From positions 1 to 64,000 of the forward strand of contig QRDG01001981.1 in NCBI GenBank assembly GCA_012064385.1: a DNA stretch of 64,000 nucleotides. Reading direction: 5' to 3'. This DNA comes from Puccinellia tenuiflora. Taxonomy: Eukaryota > Streptophyta > Magnoliopsida > Poales > Poaceae. The first letter of the stretch is position 1, and each line of letters starts with the position of its first letter. Position numbers and translations under genes: made by a program. The notes below the pieces were generated by a model. The model searched no databases. It saw only the letters and a program-made list of their open reading frames with translations, and was not told the DNA's origin. Below are positions 1 through 11,947 of the stretch, piece after piece.

Positions 1-271
1 GTAGTAGCCTTTAGGCTAGCAAGGATGGTGTCATGTAAACTAAAAAGGAAGATACTAACAATCATAAGTACAATTCTAGGGTGAGACTCAGAATTTGAAT
101 GGGTGAAATGGTACCATGCCTAACTTCACTACTTGAAAGGCACAATAGAAATATATATTTGTTATTGAGTATGTGCCAGGTTTTAATCCAAGTATAATGG
201 GATGTTAATATTGTTGTTTCGAACCACTACACATTTAATAACAAGGTTCAATACTATTTGAGGGTGATATC
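1..271. repeat. Spacer X, partial copy
   Basis: This stretch is nearly identical to 2371-2639 and to 6350-6604. It is the right-hand half of a roughly 520-bp spacer (called X here) lying between Copia blocks; the left half is cut off by the window edge. It contains no long reading frame and I do not recognise it. It ends exactly where the Copia LTR begins, so it is the outer flank of that LTR. Repetition is seen directly; origin unknown. Confidence 0.75.
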
Positions 272-531
272 TGTTCCACAACCTTTGCCGGCGTGTCCGG
301 TCCAAGGTCGTGGAGTGGGAGCGTAGTCGAAGTAGTCGTACACGCGGCACAATCACATATGCGAAAAGTAAAGGAGACACGGGAATATAGTCTGGACTGA
401 TCTTTTTTAATCAATACATGGCTATATATTGGCGAGAGGGGTAGGTGGAGAGGATCAAACACTAGAGGGAAAACCCCAACCCCAAGAAAGGGTGGGCCCG
501 CACGAGCGCGTGCGTGGGAGGTTTCCCAACA
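272..531 (-). repeat. Copia LTR, array unit A
   Basis: A 260-bp LTR read on the minus strand, starting TGTTGGGAAACC at 531 and ending in ACA at 272. The purine tract AAGGGGGAG (532-540) sits directly before it on the element strand, as expected for a 3' LTR. A second copy is at 2640-2898, and a truncated third copy with a primer-site-like sequence is at 11577-11720. On the minus strand it contains a TATA-like stretch (near 420-428). Confidence 0.85.
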
Positions 532-719
532 CTCCCCCTTGGTCCGTCATCTCGTATTGTCTATGTCTCAAAACTCCGAAAAACCCAGTGGGAAAAATAT
601 GGAGAAAGAGCACATAGTTTACATCTTCTCATGTTGCACGAATTGCCTCATCAAAAACCTTAACATGAGAAACATCTCGAAAACTCACATAAGGGAAAAA
701 GAGTACAATTCACTCAACA

Positions 720-2105
720 TCAGGTTGAGTACTCGATCTTCTGGATCGAGATACACAGACGGAGGTGTGAAGAATCTCCCCCTGAGTCTGGCATCTCTCT
801 AAGTCTCATCATACCGATCCCACGAACATATCTCTCAAAAGACGACGCAGGTAATGATTTAGTGAACAAATCAGCAAGATTGTCACATGACTTAACATGC
901 AAGATCCTCACTTCGTTCATCTTCTGCAGCTCATGTGCATAGAAGAACTTGGGGATGATATGCTTTGTGAGATTACTCTTCACATAACCCGATTGTACTT
1001 GTGCAACACAGGCTGCATTATCTTCATAGATAATTGTGGGGGTCTGTACGGTGTTCAAACCACACGTCTGATGAATGTGGCGAATCATCCGTCGAAGCCA
1101 CACACACTCTCGTGATGCTTCATATAGTGCTATGATTTCTGAGTGGTTCGTCGAAGTCGATACAAGACTTTGCTTAGACGATTTTCAGGAAATTGCAGTT
1201 CCACCACAAAGAACAACATATCCAGTCTGTGACATGGAAGTGTGCAGGTCCGAAAGGTACCCTGCATCAGCATAGCCTACCAATGATAGGTCTTGATTCC
1301 TCCTATAAAACAGCCCAAGATCTTTGTTGCCTTGCAGGTATCGGAAGACTTACTTGATGCCTTTCCAGTGTCTATTGGTAGGCTCAAAACTGTACCTAGC
1401 AAGCAAATTGATGGCGAAAGCAATACCCGGTCATGTATATTCGCGAGGTACATGAGTGCTCCAACGGCGTTCAAGTAGGGGAATTCCGGTCCCAGAATTT
1501 CCTCCCCCTCTTCCTTAGGCCTGAACGGATCCTTATCTTGCTCTAAAGACCTCCTGATCATTGGGGTCTTAGAAGGATATGCCTTATCAAATCCGAATCT
1601 CTCCAACACCTTCTGGGTGTAGGGTGCACTAGAATCCCAGCAGGAGAATGTTCTAGTTGCAGACCCAGACAGAACTTGGTTTTACCCAAATCCTTCAACT
1701 CGAATTCCAACATCAGGTATGAACTCGCTTCCTCAATATCTCTAGGTGTACCGATTATATTAAAATCATCTACGTACACCTAGTTTATACAGAATCCATC
1801 TTTGGATCGCCGTATAAAGACACATGGGCAGTCCTCATTGCTCGTGTAGCTCTTCTGATGAAGGAAATTGCTTAAGCGATTATACCACATCCTACCAGCT
1901 ATTTAAGTCCGTACAATTACTTCTTGATAAGAACACTGAATAGACCCCTATTTGCTCTATCTTGATTTGGAATGGGAATACTACGGTACCTTCATGTAAA
2001 TGTCCGAATCAAGGTTACGATATAGGTAAGAAGTGACAACATCCACCAATTTCATTGTCAAGTCCAGATTTACTGCCATCGAGATTAATTATTTGACTTA
2101 GAGAA
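720..2105 (-). pseudogene. Copia reverse transcriptase-RNase H fragment, unit A
   Basis: Translated on the minus strand this reads as the 3' half of a Ty1/Copia polyprotein. The reverse transcriptase part includes a DVVTAYLYG-like palm segment, KKSLYGLKQSGRMWYNRL-like sequence and the catalytic YVDD box (about 1765-1776). It is followed by the C-terminal RNase H with a YEDNAACVAQ motif and ADLFTKSLP near the end. The N-terminal part of the reverse transcriptase is missing: homology begins abruptly near 2100, next to spacer X. Frameshifts break it after the YVDD box and before RNase H, so it cannot make a working enzyme. It differs from unit B by only a few percent by eye. Clade within Copia not determined. 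Confidence 0.85.
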
Positions 2106-2639
2106 TTGAGAGCGCAAATATTTGATATTTTTTGTTTAAAAGCTAACATGCATGCTCTTTCAAAATCGTTTCACAATACATGGCTAGCCAGATTCTCAAG
2201 TTCCTTCAACAAATCCGATTCCATAAGAGGAGTCCACCCCTTTGTGATTTATCTAATTATTTTAGTAATCATTGTAATGGCATTTTTTCAAATAGGTAGA
2301 TATGATGAACACTTTGGAACGGTGTTTGGCTCAAGGATATTGGAAATACAAACACTAAATCATGTCGAGTAGTAGCCTTTAGGCTAGCAAGGATGATGTC
2401 ATGTAAACTAAAAAGGAAGATACTAACAATCATATGTACAATTCTAGGGTGAGACTCACAATTTGAATGGGTGAAATGGTACCATGCCTAACTTCACTAC
2501 TTGAAAGGCACAATAGAAATATATATTTGTTATTGAGTATGTGCCAGGTTTTCATCCAAGTATAATGGGATGTTAAGATTGTTGTTTCGAACCACTACAC
2601 ATTCAATAACAAGGTTCAATACTATTTGAGGGTGATATC
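2106..2639. repeat. Spacer X, complete copy
   Basis: An approximately 530-bp AT-rich sequence between the truncated Copia reverse transcriptase and the next LTR. The same sequence is at 6086-6604 and, in part, at 1-271. No coding frame or recognisable terminal repeats. It stands where the linker, integrase and N-terminal reverse transcriptase would be expected in an intact Copia element. Confidence 0.7.
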
Positions 2640-2898
2640 TGTTCCACAACCTTTGCCGGAGAGTCTGGTCCAAGGTCGTGGAGCGGGAGCGTAGTCGAAG
2701 TAGTCGTACACGTGGCACAATCACAATGCGAACAGTACAGGAGACACGGGAATATAGTCTGGACTGATCTTTTTTAATCAATACATGGGTATATATAGGA
2801 GAGAGGGGTAGGTGGAGAGGATCAAACCCTAGAGGGAAAACCCTAACCCCAAGAAAGGGTGGGCCCGCACGAGCGCGTGCGTGGGAGGTTTCCCAACA
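2640..2898 (-). repeat. Copia LTR, array unit B
   Basis: A 259-bp second copy of the LTR at 272-531, with the same TGTTGGG start, the same ACA end and the same preceding purine tract. Differences from unit A are scattered substitutions. Its outer flank is again spacer X, so the whole LTR plus spacer plus pol block is repeated rather than the LTR alone. Confidence 0.85.
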
Positions 2899-3119
2899 CT
2901 CCCCCTTGGTCCGTCATCCCGTATTTTCTATGTCTCAAAACTCCGAAAAACCCAGTGGGAAAAATATGGAGAAAGAGCACATAGTTTACGTCTCCTCATG
3001 TTGCACGAATTGCCTCATCAAAAACGTTAACGTGAGAAACATCTCGAAAACTCACATAAGGGAAAAAGAGTACAATTCACTCAACATCAGGTTGAGTACT
3101 CGATCTTCTGGATCGAGAT

Positions 3120-6085
3120 TCACAGACGGGGGTGTGAAGAATCTCCCCCTGAGTGTGGCATCTCTCTAAGTCTCATCATACCGATCCCACGAACATATAT
3201 CTCAAAAAACGACGTCGGTAATGATTTAGTGAACAAATCAGCACGATTGTCACACGACTTAGTATGCAAGATCCTCACTTCGTTCATCTTCTGCAGCTCA
3301 TGTGCATAGAAGAACTTGGGGTTGATATGCTTTGTGAGATTACTCTTCACATAACCCGACTGTACTTGTGCAACACATGCTGCATTATCTTCATAGATAA
3401 TTGTGGGGGTCTGTACGGTGTTCAAACCACACGTCTGCTGAATGTGGTGAATCATCCGTCGAAACCACACACACTCTCGTGATGCTTCATATAGTGCTAT
3501 GATTTCTGAGTGGTTCGTCGAAGTCGATACAAGACTTTGCTTAGACGATTTCCAGGAAATTGCAGTTCCACCACAAAGAAAAACATATCCAGTCTGTGAC
3601 TTGGAAGTGTGCAGGTCCGACAGGTACCCTGCATCAGCATAGCCTACTAGTGATAGGTATTGATTCCTCCTATAAAAAAACCCAAGATCTTTGGTGCCTT
3701 GCAGGTATCGGAAGACGTCCTTGATGCCTTTCCAATGTCTATTGGTAGGCTCAGAACTGTACCTAGCAAGCAAATTGACGGCGAAAGCAATATCCGGCCG
3801 TGTACATTCGCGAGGTACATGAGTGCTCCAACGGCGCTCAAGTAGGGGAATTCCGGTCCCAGAATTTCCTCCCCCTCTTCCTTAGGCCTGAATGGATCCT
3901 TATCTTGCTCTAAATACCTCCCGATCATTGGGGTCTTAGAAGGATATGCCTTATCAAATCCGAATCTCTCCAACACCTTCTGGGTGTAGGCAGACTGGTG
4001 CACTAGAATCCCAGCAGGAGAATGTTCTAGTTGCAGACCCAGACAGAACTTGGTTTTACCCAAATCCTTCATCTCGAATTCCAACATCAGGTACGAACTC
4101 GCTTCCTCAATATCTCTAGGTGTACCGATTATATTCAAATTGTCTACGTACACCGAGATTATATAGAATCCATCTTGGGATCGCCATATAAAGACACATG
4201 GGTGATTGGTACTGATGAAGAGTTGGGTGGTGCCCTAAGCGAAGGCGGAGATGTAGCAAGCAGCAGTTTTCCCTCGATATCGAACCGAGGTTTATCGAAC
4301 CAGTAGGACCTTGAAATCAATAACAAAGTGAATGTTGATGATCTCTGGTGCTTAATCTTCAATAGATGTGGACCTGCACACACTCAACCAAAATACTTTG
4401 CCCCCAACGGCGGAAAGGTTGTCAATCTTTCCGGTCTCGCAGAAAACAAAGCGGTTAATTGTATAGTGAAATATGAAAAGTTACCAGAGGAGTAATGATG
4501 GTGAAAAGTGACGAATAAAGGTTGTAATCAATGTAAAAAGATGGACCGGGGGCCATGGGTTTACTAGTGGAGTCTCTCAAGTAAATAGAACATTCATATG
4601 ATGGGTAAACAAATTACAGCTGGGCAATTGACAAGATTATAACACAAACTTAATCTAGCTATGACAAAGAGAACATGATAATATTTAAGTAGGCATCACG
4701 ATAATGAACAAAGACCGTTGAGTCCAACTGCATCTTTGTCTAAAAAATCCACCGTGGGATCGCTATCGAGCCTGTCACCCATCGGTATTAAGTTGCAAGC
4801 AACAGACATTTGCATTAAGTAAAGCGCATGAAGTAAGCAATATTAAATATCAAAATAGACTTTAACACCGCTGTTTTACCCTTAGTAGCAACAGCACACC
4901 CTCGCCCTTAGACATTTCTGTCACTCGTGCCTAGGAACAACAGGGGGCATGAACCCACTATCTAGCATAAAAACCCTCTCTTGGAGATACACACAATCAC
5001 TTGGCCAAAGTAACTACGCACATCGGAGAGCATGCAAGAACATAAATGAACATATAAGAATCATGCACAATCTGATCATAACTTTATAATCCATCGGATT
5101 CCAGCAAACACATCACATATCATTACAATAATCGATCTTGATCATGTTAGGCAGCTCACAAGATCATAAGACATGAAGCACAAGAGAGAGATACTACCAT
5201 CTAGCTATTGCCATGGACCCAAGGTCCAAGGTGGGACTACTCACAAATCATCCCGGAGGAAGGCATGGCGATGAAGAGCCCTCCGGGATCGATCTCCCCT
5301 CCGGCAGGGTGCCGGGATTTGCTTCAGAATCACCCCCGAATTAGGGTTTGAGGTGACGACGCCTCGGGATGACTTCTCTGGAAAATAATGGCCGCCCCGT
5401 CGTTTTTAGGTTAATTGGGATTTTATAGGCGTCGGAGGGGGCCGAGGCGGCACCCAGGGGGCAGGGGCGGGCCCTACCCGCAGGTCTAGGGGGCCGCGGC
5501 AGGGGGCGCCTGTGCCCTGTGGGTGGCCCCTTAGTCTCCCCTTTGGTCTTCGGGTGTCTTATTTCGCATAAAAAATCTCCGTAAATTTTCGTCCAATTCC
5601 GAGAATATTTCCAGAAGTGATTATCTGATATACAAAAACAGCAAAAATAGGGAACAGGCACTGGGCATCTTGTCAATAGGTTAGTCCAACAAAATGCATA
5701 AAAATGATGTGATATGATAATAGAAACATGTGACAACATCACAAAATTAGCATGGATCACTAAAAAATTATAGATACGTTTGACACGTATCAATGGGCAG
5801 TCCTCATTGCTCGTTTAGCCCTTCTGATGAAGGAAATCGCTTAAGCGATTATACCACATCCTACCAGACTGTTTAAGTCCGTACTATGACTTCTTGATAA
5901 GAACACTGAATAGACCCCGATTTGCTCTATCTTGATTTGGAATGGGAATACCCTACGGTACCTTCATGTAAATGTCCGAATCAAGGTTACCATATAGGTA
6001 AGCAGTGACAACATCCACCAATTTCATTGTCAAGTCTAGATTTACTGCCATCGAGATCAAGTAATTGACTTAGAGAATTGAGAAC
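3120..6085 (-). pseudogene. Copia reverse transcriptase-RNase H fragment, unit B (split by a solo LTR)
   Basis: Second copy of the truncated Copia pol. RNase H (3120-3773) and the second half of the reverse transcriptase (3647-4153) keep long open frames, including YEDNAACVAQ and ADLFTKSLP. The catalytic box reads YVDN instead of YVDD, which removes one of the two essential aspartates. Sequence upstream of the box (N-terminal on the protein) continues at 5798-6085 after a 1590-bp solo LTR. As in unit A, homology stops near a DLDLTMKLVDVVTAY-like segment, where spacer X begins. Inactive for three reasons: truncation, active-site change and insertion. Confidence 0.85.
4203..5792 (-). mobile_element. 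Solo LTR, Gypsy-type, TSD ATGGG
   Basis: The element begins TGATTGG at 4203 and ends GTATCA at 5792, so on the minus strand it runs TGATACGT...CAATCA. Perfect 5-bp target duplications ATGGG flank it (4198-4202 and 5793-5797). The empty site is visible in unit A, which reads straight through. From memory the TGATACGT start, the CCGGCAGGGTGCCGG segment and the pyrimidine-rich leader-like end resemble LTRs of Athila/Sabrina-like Gypsy elements of pooid grasses. No internal domain is present, so it is best read as a solo LTR left by LTR-LTR recombination. Confidence 0.85.
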
Positions 6086-6604
6086 GCAAATATTTGATAT
6101 TTTTTGTTTAAAAGCTAACATGCATGCTCTTTCAAAATCGTTTCACAATACATGGCTAAACAAATTCTTAGGTTCCTTCAACAAATCCCATTCCATAAGA
6201 GAAGTCCACCCCTTTGTGATTTATCTAATTATTTTAGTAATCATTGTAATGGCATTTTTTTCAAATAGGTAGATATGATGAACACTTTGGAACAGTGTTT
6301 GGCTCAAGGATATTGGAAATACAAACACTAAATCATGTCGAGTAGTAGCCTTTAGGCTAGCAAGGATGGTGTCATGTAAACTAAAAAGGAAGATACTAAC
6401 AATCATATGTACAATTATAGGGTGAGACTCAGAATTTGAATGGGTGAAATGGTACCATGCCTAACTTCACTACTTGAAAGGCACAATAGAAATATATATT
6501 TGTTATTGAGTATGTGCCAGGTTTTCATCCAAGTATAATGGGATGTTAAGATTGTTGTTTCGAACCACTACACATTCAATAACAAGGTTCAATACTATTT
6601 GAGC
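6086..6604. repeat. Spacer X, third copy
   Basis: Near-identical to 2106-2639. On its right side it meets Copia integrase sequence instead of an LTR: the sequence diverges after the shared CAATACTATTTGAG. This makes it the end of the array nearest the 5' part of the element. Confidence 0.7.
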
Positions 6605-7440
6605 GTGGGTCATGAACGTGGATCCCCGTGGCTTGCCACGTGATTTCTTGACTTTTATCATCAGGGGGTTGATTTCCTCCCCCTAAAGTCGGAAAGAGAT
6701 CCTCGTCAAATACGCAATTAGCAAAGCGGGCCGTATGATAATCACATGTCATGGGGTCCAAATACATGATTATGGACATAGTCTTATACTCAACGTATAT
6801 CTCCGACTTACGGAGCGGGCCCATTGCTGATTGCTAGGGTGGTGGTATCGGTACATCCACCTAGCAACCGAACCTGCGAAGGTGGGAAATTTTCGGTGCC
6901 GACCCCTGCACAAACTGCATAGGAGAATGGATGTTGTAGGACAGTAGTCTAAAGTTGATGAGTTTGGCAGCGTGTAACACAGCGTGCCTCCAACATCTGG
7001 TTGGCAAATTACAAACCTGAAGGAGGGGTCTGGCAATGAGTTTAATCAATGCCTCTGCAAATCCATTTGCGTATAGACATGCGGTACTAAATGTTTGACT
7101 GCAATTCCCATTGGCATGGTTACGTGTTGTATCAGGCAAACGTTTGACCACATAGAGAAGCGTCGATGTGTACCACAAATTACCGAGACGACCCTCAGAG
7201 GGTCTGAATCGGACCGCATACGTTCCCTTTCGTGCGCTCTGAGAACGCGGGGATTTCATTCTTCACTTTAAGGGGGGGGGGTGGTTTAATGATTAACTTC
7301 CCCGTAGCATATGCGAAGCATACGAAATTATCAGGATTTGAGAAGTTCTTCACATTAACATTATGACCATTCGAGTTGTTAATTGTATTCCTCATCATAC
7401 TAAGACTGGGTGGCCTAATCTATCATGCCAGAGGCAAAAT
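6605..7440 (-). pseudogene. Copia GAG-pre-integrase and integrase remnant
   Basis: Minus-strand translation shows a WHDRLGHP motif (around 7410-7435), a NPDNFVCFAYATGKL-like segment (HHCC zinc-binding region) and then an integrase C-terminal core with NGFAEALIKLIARPLLQ, SPMQFVQGSAPKISHLRRFGC and TARFANCVFDEDLFP. The region expected to hold the first two catalytic aspartates looks shortened and frameshifted; the glutamate-bearing segment remains. In gene order it lies upstream of the reverse transcriptase blocks, as in Ty1/Copia elements, and probably belongs to the same element as the array. Confidence 0.8.
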
Positions 7441-9060
7441 AGTTCAGAGCATCGAAAGGTACTATACACAAGCAGTGCTACAATTATCATGTAGCATAGC
7501 ATTGTGTCCAATGGAGGAAAAAACTTTCAAGAACATGTTTACCATTTTCGTCATGCTCGGTGATTAGGATGCATTCCTTGCCATTACCAACACTGGTCTC
7601 ATCTGGACACTATTAGCGTGAATATTATTGAAACTTGAGAGGGTGCGAGTGAGTCGGGGTACATCAATGCATCGCTAACGATCAAAGGTGTTCCCATGGG
7701 TAGTATGATAGTGGCTCATCTAGAGTGAACTATTTATAGATCGCAGCTGGCGATTGTCATATTACTACCTCGAGATTTATTTTATAGACTCGAAGCACAT
7801 AGCCTCTCTGAAGATGGTACTTGTGTATCTTTGTCCACAAGCCATGTTTACTCCATTGGGGTGCCACACGTGTTCTAAGATATTGCATTGACAAATATAA
7901 TGAACCGAGGAAGAAGCGACATTACATAAACAAATGCATAAATATCTCAGAACATAAAATGTCGTCATATTGAAATAGAGAATTAATGAACGATAGGAAA
8001 TATCATTCAAGCGTCGAATAATGAATATGTCTTGCTCTTTTAGAGCTTAAAGACCAGAATGTATCAAAATGCCAAAGGGATCATAATAGGAGACTAGGCA
8101 GAGTCATGAATACGTCATCGACTTGGGCCTAGATTTCAAGCTGGTGAAGCTTCTCCACATCTTTGGTTATCACCGAGGTCACAATTGTCGAGCCAAGGTG
8201 GAGGGGCGAGCAAAAAAATGCTCTACCATGGGAACTTCCATAGCCATTGAGGCGGGAGCCCAAAGTGCTCTACCATGGCACCTACATAGGTGCTACCATA
8301 GGAGCCGATGGTGCCCCCCCTGAACATACCATAGGAGTTGATGGTGCCTCCCCCTGAACAATGTGGATACCCAAACATGTTGCACCACAAAATTCCACTC
8401 TCTCATGCGAGCGAACGTTGTGTTTCGGCCTGGCCAACAGCTATTTGAGAGCGTGCCAAGAGGCTGAAAAACACTTTGTTCTGATGTGTACTCTTTTACA
8501 AAGTATCGCAGAGATGGAGTTTTGAGAGGTACAACACCCGGACATACTCATCAGGAGTAGTGGTGGTGGTACCGGCTAGGTCACCAAGTTATCGTCCACT
8601 CGAGTCGTTTGGGCTCAAGGGAAATTTTACACCGAATGTCTGGGTGGAGGAGTGGTGACATGGACCAGCTGGATCCACTAACCTCTCGTCCACCACAGTC
8701 TATTAGACTCGAGGACGGTTGCCACATACGATGTTCAGGTGGGTATTTCAACTTGTTATGGACAACTCGATGATTTCTCGGTCGATGATTCCGGCCATCG
8801 GCAATTTATGCAAATGCTGTAAGATTACATCGGGTAATCCGGTTACATCAGGTAATCCATTGCACAATGCGATGATGATACAAATTTATTTATTAACGTG
8901 ACGTTCCAATATTCAAAACATGCCAACACAGGTTTCAGAGCAATTAAAAGTAATTAAACAATTAATTCAAGCAATGAAAACATGTAATACAAGCTGGGTA
9001 ATGACGAAAACATGTTAAACACATCACAAAACGTGATAAATTGGCCCAAAAATTCACTTT
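7441..9060. other. Degenerate sequence, probably Copia 5' coding remnant
   Basis: No usable reading frame. The part next to 7440 gives short minus-strand snatches compatible with the protease/pre-integrase linker of Copia. Around 8200-8400 are three imperfect repeats of a TACCATAGGAG/TACCATGG phrase and CCCCCTGAAC segments. Nothing between 8400 and 9060 could be identified. Confidence 0.4.
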
Positions 9061-11565
9061 TAGAAACAAACATATATTCACACCGAAGAACATACAAGGC
9101 AACTTACAAACTGAAACACACATAGCCGGAGAAGAAACACCAGCTCAGCAGCAGAGCTGATCCACCACTCTACCTGCCGAACCCCACCGCCAGCAAACCG
9201 TCGGAGAAGGAAAAGCAGGCCACCACCATACCTGGGACAGAGAGCACCTTCACGCCTTAGAACCAAGAGCTGCCCGACGACAAACGCCGGAACCTGAGCC
9301 AATGAACAACAACGGCCACAGCGCTCCCGCCCTCCAGTCCGACACCAGGCACCGCAGACGGCCAACCCGCACAGATCTGCCACCAGCCGACCCAAACCCC
9401 TGTGCTAGGCTCGACGCCGAGCTGCTGAACCACCTTCCGAGCTCGCCGGCCGCAACAAAGAAGCCGCCGCAGCAGGAACCCGTTCCTGTACAGAACCCCG
9501 AAGACTTCACCGCCAGCGCCGGAGCCGGCGCTAGCAGAGCAGGGAAGAAGACCCGAGACAAAAGGCCACCACCTGACCGCCACCACTGCCTCGCCGGTTA
9601 GGCACAACCACAACACCAACTCCACGACCTCCCCGACGGAGCCACCAAGAACCACGCTGGGACGGGGAATAGAGGGGGAGAACTTATTCCGGCACAACGA
9701 CGACATCGCCTCCGTCTCGAGCCGCCGGCCAGACCCAAACCCTAGAAAACTAGGACTGTACACGCACGGACAAGAGCCGAAGCTCCCCTCCACCTCACGG
9801 TGCCGAAACGGCGACCGGAGGCGAAGGGGAGCAACAGATCCACCGGCGAGACCAAGAACCACCGAGCCGCCTCCTTATCGCCTCCTCTCAACTGTAGCAG
9901 AAGAAAGGGGAAGGAGACTGCTCCTTGCTTTTCCCAAAAATTCACTGTCCAAGATTATTTTAGCCTAAACATGCAGTTTCAGCAAAAACAGACATTTCTA
10001 GGGGCTTAGATGCGAAATAATTCAGCAGGAATTAAAATTTTGTAAAATTGGAAAACTCTAAGGGAAAAACTGCAGATTTCCTCGTGCAGTCGCTTTTCAG
10101 TCCGGCCCGAAAAGGGCAGCAGGCCAATAACTGGGCCGAAACCAGGCCGTGGCCCAACAGGCCGGTCCACCCGGCGGCGCGTCCCCTTTTTTTTTCAGGC
10201 GCGCATAGATGGGTCGTATGCGACCCAATCGACCGAACCATTGTGGGCCAGCCCAATCCCCCTCGTCTCGGCTGGAGACGAAGCTAGGTTTCCTAGCTCC
10301 TCGAGATGGCGGCCAGTAGGGTCGGTGGGGAGCAGTGGCGGGGCCGGCGCACGTGACCGGCGGTAGACGACAGGGCGTGGCGACCGGCGGTCGGCTCGCG
10401 CGGCTCGCAGCAAGCAAGCAGAGTACGGGCCGGGGGCGCGGCCAGCAGGCAACGAGCGGTAGGCGGCGTGACGAGCGCGACGACACACAGGCGCGGGCGG
10501 CGCGCGACGGCGCATGGCCAGCAGGGCCAAGCGATGGCCAACTCGGGTGCGCGGCGGTGGCGGTGCACAGCGGCTCGCAAATGTAGAGCGCGTGTGGCGG
10601 CGGACAGCTGCTGGCGTCTTGCAGTGGCCAGCTTGCGTCGGCGGGGGTTCGTAGCGATGCACGGACGCGGTGAGCGCGATGGCGCGCGTATGGCCGGAGC
10701 GCGAGCATGGCCACGGTCGATGCACAGACCATCGGGGTCGGCAACCGAGACGCTGATGTGGTGCCACGGTGAGCACGGGAGCGCATCCATGGCTCTGGCG
10801 TGATGTGATGCACACGCGCGCGACCACGGCGTCAAGCATGCAGGCGACCAGCGGGGTCGCGTCGGCGCTGCGCACGGGCAGCGGGGCGGAGGACATCAAT
10901 CGCGACCAGTAGGGCGGCGACCTCGCGCGATGGCCGCCGGCGTTCTCAGTGCCGACGACGAACAATTTTTCCATGGAAAGCATAGTCATCGGGACTTTCA
11001 ACTCGCACGGAAGTGCGGCGACAGTGCCACGTAGTGTGGTGCTCGGTGTGTCTTTGGCGCCTCGGCCGACCGGGCGACACATGAGGAGCGGCTCTACGAC
11101 GGAGTGCCGGTGTAGTGCGGCCAACACAGTGGCACTACTAGGACACCGCGACATGGCGCGAGGCTCGCCGTTGTACGGTCAGTGGGGCACTAGTACGATG
11201 GCAGCGAAAATAAAAACTCGGGAAATCAATCTTGTTCTAGATCGTCCGCCATCGGGGCGTTACGTAGATCTGAACGACATGTGCACACAGTGTGTCGTGT
11301 ACCGTCTCCCTGCAGTGTAGTCATCAAATCCGCTCATCTTGCGAGATCCATCGATATTGGTCGGCGACATCAAGTCCGCTCAGATCTCGCGAGGGAAATC
11401 CACACCGTAAGTGCAAAATAATCTGAATAAAAGGATTGCAAGAACGGGATCATAAATAGATTGGAAACCGCTGTTGCGATCAGATCTAGATTATACCGCC
11501 GCGATCAACAACGAGAGCCTGCTCGATGGAGGCTCGGGGCAGATCAGTCGGTGGAGCGGTACGTG
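9061..11565. other. GC-rich non-coding block, possible retroelement leader
   Basis: GC-rich DNA (strongest at 9120-9900 and 10080-11170) that gives long open frames on both strands at once. Their translations are Arg/Ala/Pro/Ser-rich with no domain, so I do not call them genes. Its right end runs into a primer-site-like sequence and an LTR end of the same Copia family as 272-531. Part of it may therefore be the leader between that 5' LTR and gag; this is inference. Confidence 0.4.
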
Positions 11566-11720
11566 CTGATAGCGTGTTCCACAACCTTTGCCGGCGAGTC
11601 CGGTCCAAGTTCGTGGAGCGGGAGCCTAGTCGAATTAGTCGTACACGCGGCACAGTCACAGATGCGAAAAGTAAAGGAGACACGGGAATATAGTCTGGAC
11701 TGATCTTTTTTATCAATTGT
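11566..11720 (-). repeat. Truncated Copia 5' LTR end with primer-site-like sequence
   Basis: 11577-11720 matches the first 145 bp (plus-strand order) of the LTR at 272-531, then similarity stops. On the minus strand the LTR ends ...GGAACA and is followed by CGCTATCAGCACG (11566-11576 and beyond), which resembles the TATCAGCACG primer site of some plant Copia elements. A primer site makes this a 5' LTR. It may be the other end of the Copia element whose 3' part forms the array on the left. Confidence 0.65.
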
Positions 11721-11942
11721 GTCTCTCTCATACAACTAGTCATCAACCCGTGCATGCGCACGGGCTTGTATTTGCTCACTTTTCACCGCGAAAAGTTGCT
11801 AAAAACATGCATATTTTGCTCACTTTTCTCCCAGTGGGGAAAACTGAATACAACTAAGAAACCAGGGGCACGAAAATATAAATCCCAAACAAATAATAGT
11901 ACCATTAATTTCACGTTCCAATGTTTGCACAGTTAATATATG
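11721..11942. other. Target DNA of the Tat-type Gypsy, with a short hairpin
   Basis: No gene. CCCGTGC-ATGC-GCACGGG (11747-11764) is a perfect 7-bp stem with a 4-base loop, preceded by ACTAGTCATCAA. This kind of terminus-like motif recurs in plant repeats, but I cannot assign a family. This sequence resumes at 20674 after the Gypsy element. Confidence 0.5.
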
Positions 11943-11947
11943 GAGAA

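Noticed and set aside
9257..9862. 201-codon open frame on the minus strand and overlapping frames on both strands
   Set aside because: GC-rich DNA opens several frames at once; the translations are Gly/Ser/Arg-rich, share no domain and overlap each other.
10097..11154. Open frames of 238, 319 and 180 codons, minus strand
   Set aside because: They lie over the same GC-rich DNA in different frames with low-complexity Arg/Ala/Pro content; no motif supports any of them.
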